A stretch of DNA of 64,000 bases from Microbacterium aerolatum (GTDB taxonomy: Bacteria > Actinomycetota > Actinomycetes > Actinomycetales > Microbacteriaceae), in contig NZ_BJUW01000010.1 of assembly GCF_007988825.1 (NCBI RefSeq), positions 58,960 through 122,959 of the forward strand, given 5' to 3'. The stretch's first letter is position 1. Each line of letters starts with the position of its first letter. A model generated the notes under the pieces. The model ran no database searches. It saw nothing but the letters and a program-made list of their open reading frames with translations, and had not been told where the DNA came from. Below are positions 17,204-24,414 of this stretch, piece after piece. The position numbers were made by a program, and so were the translations under genes.

Positions 17204-18136
17204 TCAGAACCGATCCGCTCGCCCGGGCGCGTAGCGCAGCGTGCGGCGCGTGACGAACTCGCGCTGCTGACCTGACAGCGGGTCGACGAACCGGAGTTCC
17301 CTGGCCAGCAGCTGCAGGGGTCGCTCGTGGTCGTCCGGCTTCTCGTCCGTGAGGATCGGGTAGAGATTGTCGTGCAGGATGCCGGCCCCGATCGAAGCGA
17401 GGTGCACGCGCAGCTGGTGCATCTTGCCCGTGTGCGGTCGTAGCAGGGTGTGAATGACGCGCTCGTCGGCGTCGATCAGCTCGATGAGCGTCTCCGAGTT
17501 CGGCTCGCGCGCGAGGTCGACGTCGACGCACACCTGGGCGCGCAGCTTCTCGATGTGCAGTCGCACGGTCAGCGGGAACCGGTCCTCCCACCCCTCTGGC
17601 CGGGCGGAGACGGCCTCGTAGACCTTCTCGATCGCACGAGCCTGGAAGAGCATCTGGTAGGCGCCGCGGGTCTGCGGGCGAGTCGAGAACATCAGCAGAC
17701 CCGCTGTCGCACGGTCGAGCCGGTGCACCGGCGCGAGGTCGGGGTTGTCGAGCTCTCGCCGCAGGCGCACGAGGGCGGAGTTCTGCAAGTACTTGCCGGC
17801 AGGTGTCGTGGGGAGGAAGTGCGGCTTGTCGACGACGAGGAGATCGTCGTCCTGGTGGAGGATCTCCACGTCGAACGGGATGTCGACCTCGACGGGTGGT
17901 TCGCGGTAGTACCAGACGAACTCCTCGGCGCCTAGAGCGGTGTCGCGCGTCAGGGCGGATCCGTCGAAGGCCACGATCTCGCCGCGGTCGAAGCGCTCCC
18001 GCAGGTGCTCGGGGTCGAGATGGAAGAAGCGTTCGACCATGTACGCGCTCACGGTCGGCCACGGGCCCGAGAGCGGAACATGCAGACGAGTGGCGCCGAC
18101 GCCGTCGCGGATGGGGAGGGGCGAGCGCATCGCCAT
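17204..18136 (-). CDS. RluA family pseudouridine synthase
   Basis: It isomerises uridine to pseudouridine in RNA. The catalytic motif HRLDRATAGLLMFS carries the invariant Asp. Other family blocks are LLVVDKPHFLPTTP and LLRPHTGKMHQLRVHLASIG. The 310 residues include a N-terminal extension without a clear S4 domain, like the RluA branch. Whether the target is rRNA or tRNA is not determinable. The start at 18136 is the first in-frame Met; an internal start at MVERFF would shorten it by about 32 residues. Confidence 0.9.
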   Translation of the reverse strand: MAMRSPLPIRDGVGATRLHVPLSGPWPTVSAYMVERFFHLDPEHLRERFDRGEIVAFDGSALTRDTALGAEEFVWYYREPPVEVDIPFDVEILHQDDDLLVVDKPHFLPTTPAGKYLQNSALVRLRRELDNPDLAPVHRLDRATAGLLMFSTRPQTRGAYQMLFQARAIEKVYEAVSARPEGWEDRFPLTVRLHIEKLRAQVCVDVDLAREPNSETLIELIDADERVIHTLLRPHTGKMHQLRVHLASIGAGILHDNLYPILTDEKPDDHERPLQLLARELRFVDPLSGQQREFVTRRTLRYAPGRADRF

Positions 18137-18149
18137 CAGGATGCCGCCA

Positions 18150-18644
18150 TCACGAGTCGAAGCTCAGGCTGAGCTTGCGCAGCAGGGACGCCATTCGATC
18201 CCGGTCGGAGCGGGACAGCGCCTTGAGCAGCTCGGCTTCGACATCGACGAGGCGGGTGATGGCGGCATCCACGCGGATGCGGCCATCGTCGGTGAGCGTG
18301 ACCAGCACGCTGCGCCGGTCGCCGGGGTCGGCCTCCCGCCGCACGAAGCGGCGTCCGACGAGGCGGTCGATGCGATTGGTCATCGTGCCGCTCGAGACCA
18401 AGGTCTGCTGCAGCAACTGCTTGGGGGAGAGCTGGAACGGAGCGCCCGCGCGACGCAGCGCCGAGAGCACATCCCACTCCCAGGGCTCGATGTCGCTGCG
18501 ACGGAACACGTCGCGTCGGGCACGGTCGAGATGGCGGGAGAGCCGGTCCATTCGGGAGAGGACCTCGAGGGGGGAGAAGTCCAGATCGGGACGCTGGGTG
18601 TTCCATGCGCCGACGATCCTGTCGACCTCGTCTGCCTCGTTCAT
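18150..18644 (-). CDS. MarR family transcriptional regulator
   Basis: The 164-residue protein is a winged helix-turn-helix dimer typical of MarR. The recognition region is LSPKQLLQQTLVSSGTMTNR, followed by a wing with READPGDRRSVLVTLTDDG. The ATG at 18644 (MNEADEVDRIV) has GGAGGG directly upstream. A GATAAT -10 box at 18656-18651 lies 6 bases ahead of it, so the message may be leaderless or have a minimal leader. In-frame codons reach further upstream but are not needed by the family. It precedes the pseudouridine synthase gene with 13 bases between, so the two may be co-transcribed. The ligand is unknown. Confidence 0.9.
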   Translation of the reverse strand: MNEADEVDRIVGAWNTQRPDLDFSPLEVLSRMDRLSRHLDRARRDVFRRSDIEPWEWDVLSALRRAGAPFQLSPKQLLQQTLVSSGTMTNRIDRLVGRRFVRREADPGDRRSVLVTLTDDGRIRVDAAITRLVDVEAELLKALSRSDRDRMASLLRKLSLSFDS

Positions 18645-18778
18645 CCCTCCATTATCCGATGCGGACGGACGCGGGATGGAAAGCGTCCGTTCCGAGTGCC
18701 CCATCACCGACCGAATCGATCCCGCAGGGACACACCGGCCGGTCATGGCAGACTTGTCTGGCAGCCCGCGGGCTGTGG

Positions 18779-18850
18779 TCCGCCGTGGTGTAATGGCAGC
18801 ACGACAGCCTTTGGAGCTGTTAGGTCCAGGTTCGAGTCCTGGCGGCGGAG
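18779..18850 (+). tRNA. tRNA-Gln (anticodon UUG)
   Basis: A 72-base cloverleaf is visible. The acceptor stem TCCGCCG pairs with CGGCGGA. The D arm contains GGTGTAATGGCAGCAC. The anticodon stem ACAGC/GCTGT closes the loop CTTTGGA with anticodon TTG. The T arm is CCAGG-TTCGAGT-CCTGG and the discriminator is G. CCA is not encoded. The 3' end lies one base before the glmU start codon. Confidence 0.97.
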
Positions 18851-18851
18851 C

Positions 18852-20285
18852 ATGACGGAGAACAGACTCGCCATCATCGTCCTCGCAGCAGGACAGGGCA
18901 CCCGCATGAAGTCACGCCTTCCCAAGGTGCTGCATCCGATCGCGGGGCGCCCGCTCGTCGGGCACGTGCTCACCACGGCATCCCATCTCGGCGCGGAGCA
19001 CATCGAGGTCGTCGTGCGTCACGAGCGCGATCGCGTCGTCGAGGTCCTCAGCCAGAGCTATCCGGATGCCGTGATCGTCGACCAGGACGACATCCCGGGC
19101 ACGGGGCGCGCGGTCCAGGTCGCGATCGACGCGCTGCCCGCTGACTTCAGCGGCGACGTGCTGGTGCTCTCCGGCGACGTCCCGCTGCTCGAGGCCGGCA
19201 CGCTGCAGGCGCTCGTCGACGCGCACCGGTCCGCCGCGGCATCCGCCACCGTCCTCAGCGCGCTGCTCGATGACCCGAGCGGGTACGGCCGCGTCATCCG
19301 CGACGACAGCGGCACGGTCGCGCGCATCGTCGAGCAGAAGGATGCCACCGCCGACGAGGCTGCGGTCAACGAGATCAACTCGGGCGTCTACGTCTTCCGC
19401 GCGGCATCCCTGCGCACCTTCCTCACCAAGATCGACCAGGACAATGCTCAGGGCGAGCTGTATCTGACCGACGTGATCGGCCTGCTGCGCGAGGCGCAGG
19501 AGACGGTCGCCGCCGAGATCGCCGCCGACACCGCCGCGACCTTCGGCGTGAACGACCGCGTTCAGCTCGCCGAGGCCGGTCGCGTGCTCAACGACCGCAT
19601 CGTCCGGCGCTGGCAGCGAGAAGGCGTCACCGTCGTCGACCCGGCGACCACCTGGATCGACGACGACGCGAAGCTCGCCCCCGACGTGACACTCATGCCG
19701 AACACCTACATCGCGGGGGCCACGGTCGTCGAGTCCGGCGCCGTGATCGGCCCCGACACGTCGCTCCTCGACTGCGAGGTCGGTGAGAATGCCGTCATCC
19801 GCCGCTCCGACGCGACCCTCGCCGTCATCGGCGCGGGCGCCACCGTCGGACCGTTCGCGTACATCCGGCCCGGCACTGTGCTCGGCGAGAAGGGCAAGAT
19901 CGGCACCTTCGTCGAGACGAAGAACTCGCAGATCGGCGCCGGCAGCAAGGTTCCCCACCTCTCATACATCGGCGACACCACGATCGGCGAGCGCGTCAAT
20001 CTCGGCGCCGGCGCCATCACCGCGAACTACGACGACATCGTCAAGCACCGCACCGAGATCGGCGATGAGGTGCACACGGGCTCGCACAACGTCTTCGTCG
20101 CGCCGGTTAGGATTGGAGACGGTGCGAAGACCGGAGCGGGAGCGGTCGTCCGCAAGGACGTTCCCGCGGGTGCTCTGGCCTTGAGTGTCGCCCCTCAGCG
20201 CAATGTCGAGGGGTGGGTCGAGAAGAATCGGGCCGGTACGGGAGCCGCTGAGGCGGCGAGCCGGGCCAGCAGAACCGAAAAGTAA
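18852..20285 (+). CDS. glmU: Bifunctional UDP-N-acetylglucosamine pyrophosphorylase / glucosamine-1-phosphate N-acetyltransferase
   Basis: GlmU acetylates glucosamine-1-phosphate and then uridylylates it to UDP-GlcNAc for peptidoglycan. The N-terminal domain shows LAAGQGTRMKSRLPKVLHP, LSGDVPLLEAGT and NEINSGVYVF. The C-terminal left-handed beta helix has GPFAYIRPGTVLG, FVETKNSQIG and SYIGDTTIGERVNLGAGAIT. The 477 residues are full length. The ATG at 18852 lies one base after the tRNA-Gln gene, so the only Shine-Dalgarno-like bases (GGCGGAG) belong to the tRNA acceptor stem. The prs gene follows after 9 bases, as in many actinobacteria. Confidence 0.97.
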   Translation: MTENRLAIIVLAAGQGTRMKSRLPKVLHPIAGRPLVGHVLTTASHLGAEHIEVVVRHERDRVVEVLSQSYPDAVIVDQDDIPGTGRAVQVAIDALPADFSGDVLVLSGDVPLLEAGTLQALVDAHRSAAASATVLSALLDDPSGYGRVIRDDSGTVARIVEQKDATADEAAVNEINSGVYVFRAASLRTFLTKIDQDNAQGELYLTDVIGLLREAQETVAAEIAADTAATFGVNDRVQLAEAGRVLNDRIVRRWQREGVTVVDPATTWIDDDAKLAPDVTLMPNTYIAGATVVESGAVIGPDTSLLDCEVGENAVIRRSDATLAVIGAGATVGPFAYIRPGTVLGEKGKIGTFVETKNSQIGAGSKVPHLSYIGDTTIGERVNLGAGAITANYDDIVKHRTEIGDEVHTGSHNVFVAPVRIGDGAKTGAGAVVRKDVPAGALALSVAPQRNVEGWVEKNRAGTGAAEAASRASRTEK

Positions 20286-20294
20286 AGGCGGGTC

Positions 20295-21329
20295 ATGGGC
20301 CAGAAGAAGAAGACCGTTGCACTGGATCGGGACAACGGTGTGGCCCCCGGCCTCATCGCGAAGACGAAGAAGCGCCTCGTCGTCGCGGGTGGCCGCTCTC
20401 ATCCTGAGCTGACCCATGCGGTCGCCGAGGTCCTCGGCACGCAGATGGTCCCCGTCGAGCACCGCACCTTCGCCTCCGGCGAGATCTACTCCCGGTTCGA
20501 GGTGTCGATCCGCGGCTGCGACCTCTTCCTGATCCAGACCTTCGGCGAACCGGTCAACGAGTGGCTCATGGAGACGCTCATCATGATCGACGCGGCCAAG
20601 CGCGCATCCGCCAAGCGCATCACGGTCGTCGCCCCTTACTACCCGTACTCGCGCCAGGACAAGAAGGGCCGCGGCCGCGAGCCGATCAGCGCCCGCCTGG
20701 TCGCCGACCTGCTCAAGACCGCCGGTGCCGACCGCGTCATGAGCGTCGACCTGCACGCCGCGCAGATCCAGGGCTTCTTCGACGGTCCGGTCGACCACCT
20801 GTTCGCGAAGCCCGTGCTGCTCGAGCACTTCCGCGCGAACCTCACCGAGGAAGACCGCGAGACCCTCACGATCGTCTCTCCCGACATGGGTCGTGTGCGC
20901 GTGGCGGACACGTGGTCCGACAGCCTGAGCGCCCCGCTCGCGATCATCCACAAGCGCCGCGACCCCAAGGTCGCCAACCAGGTGTCCGTCCACGAGATCG
21001 TCGGCGCGGTCGAGGGCCGCACCTGCCTGCTCGTCGACGACATGATCGACACCGGCGGCACGATCGTCAAGGCCGCGCAGGCGCTGAAGGCCAACGGTGC
21101 ACGCCGCGTCATCGTCGCCGCAACGCACGCGATCTTCAGCGATCCCGCCAGCGAGCGCCTGCAGGATGCCTCGATCGACGAGGTCGTCGTCACCGACACC
21201 ATCCCGCTCACGCAGTCGCGCCGGTGGGAGAACCTGACGGTCCTCCCCATCGCTCCGCTGCTGGCCAGGGCGATCCACGAGGTATTCGAGGACGGGTCCG
21301 TGACGAGCATGTTCGGTGGCGACGCCTGA
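20295..21329 (+). CDS. prs: Ribose-phosphate diphosphokinase (PRPP synthetase)
   Basis: It makes PRPP from ribose-5-phosphate and ATP for nucleotide, His and Trp synthesis. Motifs seen are SRFEVSIRGCDLFLIQ, APYYPYSRQDKKGRGREP (flexible loop), SVDLHAAQIQGFF (metal site) and the PRPP loop CLLVDDMIDTGGTIVKA. The 344 residues exceed the usual 315-325 because of a basic lead (MGQKKKTVALDRDNG) before the first strand (RLVVAGGRSH). AAAGGCGGG precedes the ATG. It is co-oriented with glmU and probably in one operon. Confidence 0.96.
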   Translation: MGQKKKTVALDRDNGVAPGLIAKTKKRLVVAGGRSHPELTHAVAEVLGTQMVPVEHRTFASGEIYSRFEVSIRGCDLFLIQTFGEPVNEWLMETLIMIDAAKRASAKRITVVAPYYPYSRQDKKGRGREPISARLVADLLKTAGADRVMSVDLHAAQIQGFFDGPVDHLFAKPVLLEHFRANLTEEDRETLTIVSPDMGRVRVADTWSDSLSAPLAIIHKRRDPKVANQVSVHEIVGAVEGRTCLLVDDMIDTGGTIVKAAQALKANGARRVIVAATHAIFSDPASERLQDASIDEVVVTDTIPLTQSRRWENLTVLPIAPLLARAIHEVFEDGSVTSMFGGDA

Positions 21330-21357
21330 GACACAGCCCGCGCATAGCGGTGGCTCT

Positions 21358-21363
21358 TAGGCT
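21358..21363 (+). promoter_or_regulatory. -10 box (TAGGCT) of a probable leaderless message for the flavin electron-transfer operon
   Basis: TAGGCT ends 7 bases before the ATG at 21371, and there is no ribosome binding sequence in between. It would give the three-gene operon its own promoter, separate from prs. Confidence 0.5.
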
Positions 21364-21370
21364 CGATCCC

Positions 21371-21823
21371 ATGATCAGTCAGGCCGTCTCACCGTCTGTT
21401 CGCAAGGGTGCCGCCGTCGCCGGCATCGCGGGAATGCTCGTGCTCGCCGGATGCTCCGGCGCCGCCGACGCCGAGGACCCGCTGGCGGATTCCGGCACGT
21501 CCGCCGACTCCGGCTCCGGCGCCGGCTCGTACACCGATGGCACCTACACTGCCGAGGGCTCTTACCAGACGCCCGAGACCGTCGAGCAGATCTCGGTCAC
21601 CCTCACCCTCGAGGACGGCGTCGTGACCGACGTCGAGGTGACCGGCGACCCGCAGGCCCGCGAGACCGAGCAGTACCAGGGCCAGTTCATCGCCGGCATC
21701 GCCGAAGAGGTCGAAGGCCGGCCGATCGACGAGCTCGACGTCAGTCGCGTCGCCGGCTCCTCGCTCACCAGTGGCGGATTCAACGCCGCCGTCGAGGACA
21801 TCAAGGACCAGGCCGCGGCCTGA
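21371..21823 (+). CDS. FMN-binding-domain lipoprotein (RnfG/NqrC-like domain)
   Basis: The 150-residue exported protein has lipobox LVLAGC (Cys28), a Ser/Gly/Asp-rich tether (about residues 34-54) and one FMN-binding domain (SYTDGTYTAEGSY onward). The segment AGSSLTS (128-134) is in the place of the (S/T)GAxx(T/S) motif whose Thr receives FMN through a phosphoester bond, so T133 is the likely flavinylation site. ApbE, encoded one base downstream, is the transferase for this modification. The gene product should be an extracytoplasmic one- or two-electron carrier fed by the membrane reductase at 22687-24255. Its final electron acceptor is unknown. Confidence 0.87.
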   Translation: MISQAVSPSVRKGAAVAGIAGMLVLAGCSGAADAEDPLADSGTSADSGSGAGSYTDGTYTAEGSYQTPETVEQISVTLTLEDGVVTDVEVTGDPQARETEQYQGQFIAGIAEEVEGRPIDELDVSRVAGSSLTSGGFNAAVEDIKDQAAA

Positions 21824-21824
21824 C

Positions 21825-22682
21825 ATGTCGACGTGGCGGTTCGATGCGATCGGCACGCGCTGGGAGATCGAGACCGTCGAGCCGCTCGAGCCTCAGCGCC
21901 GCGCACGTGTCGAAGCGGTGGTCGCCGAGTTCGATGCGACCTGGTCGCGGTTCCGCGACGATTCGGTCGTGAGCCGCCTCGCGCAGTCGGGCGGCACGGT
22001 CACGACGCCGGCGAATGCGGTCGCCATGCTCGACGCGTATCGCGAGCTCTCCGCGGCGACCGCCGGTGCCGTGAACCCGCTGGTCGGTGCGAGCCTGAGC
22101 GCGCTCGGCTACGACGCCTCGTACTCGCTCAGCGCCGGCGACCCGGTCGGGGCGCCGCAGGACTGGCCGGAGGTCCTCACCTGGGACGCGGACCGAATGA
22201 GCCTGGCATCCGCCGCGCTCATCGACATCGGAGCCCTCGGTAAGGGACGGCTCGTCGACCTGGTGGCCGCAGCGCTCGACGATGTCGCCGGCGCCCTCGT
22301 CGTGGATGCCGGCGGCGACATGGCCGTGCGCGGCGAGACGCGCGTCGGCCTGGAGCATCCCTTCGACACGACCAAGGCGATCGGCAACGCCAACGTGCGC
22401 GATCAGGCGCTGTGCGCGTCTGCGACGAACCGGCGCGCGTGGGGCGACGGCCTCCATCACGTGCTTGACGCCCGTACCGGCATCCCTGTGCGCACCTGGG
22501 CGGCCACATGGGCGTTCGCCCCCGATGCGATGCACGCGGATGCCGTCGCCACGGCCCTGTTCTTCGACGGCGGTCCGGCACTGGCAGAGCGGTGGGGAGT
22601 CGAGTGGGTGCGGATGAGCACGAACGGCATCGCGGAACGGTCGCCGGACGCGCCAGTGGAGCTGTTCATAGGGAAGAGTTGA
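21825..22682 (+). CDS. apbE: FAD:protein FMN transferase
   Basis: ApbE transfers FMN from FAD onto a Thr/Ser of FMN-binding domains outside the membrane. The 285-residue protein shows FDAIGTRWEIET, EFDATWSRFRDDSVVS, the glycine-rich IDIGALGKGRLVDLVA and DAGGDMAVRGE, and a C-terminal HHVLDARTGIPV with the HxxDxxTG metal motif. No clear signal peptide or lipobox is visible at the chosen ATG, unlike many ApbE proteins, so how it reaches the outside is open. It is separated by one base from the lipoprotein gene and by four from the next gene. Confidence 0.92.
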   Translation: MSTWRFDAIGTRWEIETVEPLEPQRRARVEAVVAEFDATWSRFRDDSVVSRLAQSGGTVTTPANAVAMLDAYRELSAATAGAVNPLVGASLSALGYDASYSLSAGDPVGAPQDWPEVLTWDADRMSLASAALIDIGALGKGRLVDLVAAALDDVAGALVVDAGGDMAVRGETRVGLEHPFDTTKAIGNANVRDQALCASATNRRAWGDGLHHVLDARTGIPVRTWAATWAFAPDAMHADAVATALFFDGGPALAERWGVEWVRMSTNGIAERSPDAPVELFIGKS

Positions 22683-22686
22683 TGTC

Positions 22687-24255
22687 GTGACCTCATTCAC
22701 CTCCATGCGCCAGCGGGTGCTCGCCGTCCTCGGCGCCGTGTCGATGTACCGCCTGGCCCTGTCGAGCCTGGCCATCCTCGCCGGCATCGCGCTGATCCTT
22801 TCTCTGTTCGGTCTCGTCGGTCCTTCGCCGCTCGAGCTCGTGGTGTCGTTCGTGGTGCTCGCCGTGGTGATCTCGGCGGTGGATGCTGCGGCACAGCGGC
22901 TGCTGCATCTGCCGTGGCGCGTGGAGTCGTCGTTGGTCACCGCCCTGATCCTCCTGTTCGTGATGCGGCCAGGCGTGGACGGCCCTGCTCTGATCGGACT
23001 GGCACTCGCCGGCGCCATTGCGAGCATCTCGAAGTACCTCATCGCATGGCGCGGGCGGCATATCTTCAACCCGGCGGCGTTCGGCGCCGCGGTCGTGTCG
23101 ATCGCAGGTGCGTTCGGCGCTTTCGAGTGGCTCGGGACATCGGCATCCTGGTGGGTCGGGACAGCCGCGATGGCGATCCCGGTCGCCGTGCTGGGCCTTG
23201 CCGTGCTGTGGCGCACCGAGAAGGTGCGCGTCGTGCTGGTCTTCCTGTTGATCGCCGTCGGGACCTCGGTGGTGCGTCAGGCAGTGCAGTCGCAGCAGTT
23301 CGACATCGAGTTCGCGCTGCCGACGGCGCTCTCATTCGCGGTACTGCAGTCGCCGTTCCTGTTCCTCGGGGTGTTCATGGTCTCGGAGCCGCTGACCAGC
23401 CCGCCGCGCCGCTGGCAGCAGTTCTGGGTCGCCGGTGTCGTCGGTGTGCTCGCGGGCTGGCCGATAATGATCGGCGACCTCTTCACGCTGGGCCAGGAGC
23501 GGGCGCTGCTGATCGGCAACCTCCTCGCTCTCACGTTCGCGCTCCGCGGATCGGTACGTCTCACGCTCGAGAAGCGCGAGTTCATCACCCCGACCGCACA
23601 GGAACTGACGTTCAGGGCCAGGGGCAAGCTGAGATTCCGACCGGGGCAGTACCTCGAGCTCGATGTCCCGCATCACCGGCCCGATGCGCGAGGGACGCGC
23701 CGCGAGTTCAGCATCGTCTCGGCGCCGGCTGATCTGCCGACGCTGCGGATCGCGTACAAGAACGGCGATCAGAAGCATCCGTCGTCGTACAAGCGGGCCC
23801 TCGCGGCCGCCGAGCCGGGAACCGTGCTCGCCGTCACCGGGACCTGGGGCGACTTCCTGCTGCCGAAGGGCGAGGCGCCTGTGCTCATGGTCGCCGCCGG
23901 AATCGGCGTCACGCCCTTCGTGTCGCAGCTGCGTCAGCTGCAGGCCGACGGCGTAAAGCGCGACGTCGTGCTCGTGTATGTGGCATCCGAGGCGTCGGAA
24001 CTCGCCTTCCGCACCGAGCTGGAGGCGACCGGCGTGCCGACGATCGTGTTCTGCCGCGACCGGCCCGAGAACCTGCCCGCGCACTGGACGTGGGCGCAGG
24101 GCGTCCGCCTCGACGCCGCGGGTCTCGAGCGCGTGGTTCCGGACATCGCCGCGCGTCACACGTTCATCTCAGGGCCGCCACGCCTGATCGCCGATCTCGC
24201 CCCTGCTCTGCAGAAGGCACACTCGGTCACCACCGACGCGTTCGCCGGGTACTGA
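22687..24255 (+). CDS. Membrane electron-transfer protein: RnfD/NqrB-like membrane domain fused to a ferredoxin-reductase (FAD/NAD(P)) domain
   Basis: Residues about 1-295 form a polytopic membrane domain with RnfD/NqrB features (RGRHIFNPAAFGAAV and GVFMVSEPLTSPPRRW). Residues about 300-522 form a ferredoxin-NADP reductase module with FAD-binding RREFSIVSAP and nucleotide-binding VLMVAAGIGVTPFVSQL, and FISGPPRLI near the end. No SGAT-type flavinylation motif is seen in the membrane part. The fusion suggests that cytoplasmic NAD(P)H electrons pass through the membrane domain to the flavinylated lipoprotein encoded two genes upstream. A GTG at 22687 is used. A homodimer is likely but not shown. 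Confidence 0.85.
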   Translation: MTSFTSMRQRVLAVLGAVSMYRLALSSLAILAGIALILSLFGLVGPSPLELVVSFVVLAVVISAVDAAAQRLLHLPWRVESSLVTALILLFVMRPGVDGPALIGLALAGAIASISKYLIAWRGRHIFNPAAFGAAVVSIAGAFGAFEWLGTSASWWVGTAAMAIPVAVLGLAVLWRTEKVRVVLVFLLIAVGTSVVRQAVQSQQFDIEFALPTALSFAVLQSPFLFLGVFMVSEPLTSPPRRWQQFWVAGVVGVLAGWPIMIGDLFTLGQERALLIGNLLALTFALRGSVRLTLEKREFITPTAQELTFRARGKLRFRPGQYLELDVPHHRPDARGTRREFSIVSAPADLPTLRIAYKNGDQKHPSSYKRALAAAEPGTVLAVTGTWGDFLLPKGEAPVLMVAAGIGVTPFVSQLRQLQADGVKRDVVLVYVASEASELAFRTELEATGVPTIVFCRDRPENLPAHWTWAQGVRLDAAGLERVVPDIAARHTFISGPPRLIADLAPALQKAHSVTTDAFAGY

Positions 24256-24278
24256 CGGGGCCGCTCGGGCGCGCACGG

Positions 24279-24395
24279 CATGTCTCACTTGTGGCTGCTG
24301 CGGACCGCCGGTACCCGCCGCGACTGAGACACGCCCGGACAGCGTGTCCCAGTTGTGGGTTGGAGCTGCAGCCGCTCACCACAACTGAGACACGC
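24279..24395. repeat. Double-hairpin intergenic repeat between convergent genes
   Basis: A motif near GCGTGTCTCAGTTGTGG occurs four times in alternating orientation. It is forward at 24279-24294 (weaker), inverted at 24320-24335 (weaker), forward at 24342-24358 and inverted at 24379-24395. The last two form a 17-bp stem with a single mismatch. The element fills the gap between two genes that end toward each other, so it can serve as a two-way terminator. No gene is supported in it. Confidence 0.8.
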
Positions 24396-24414
24396 TTGGA
24401 ACGGCCGGATCTCT

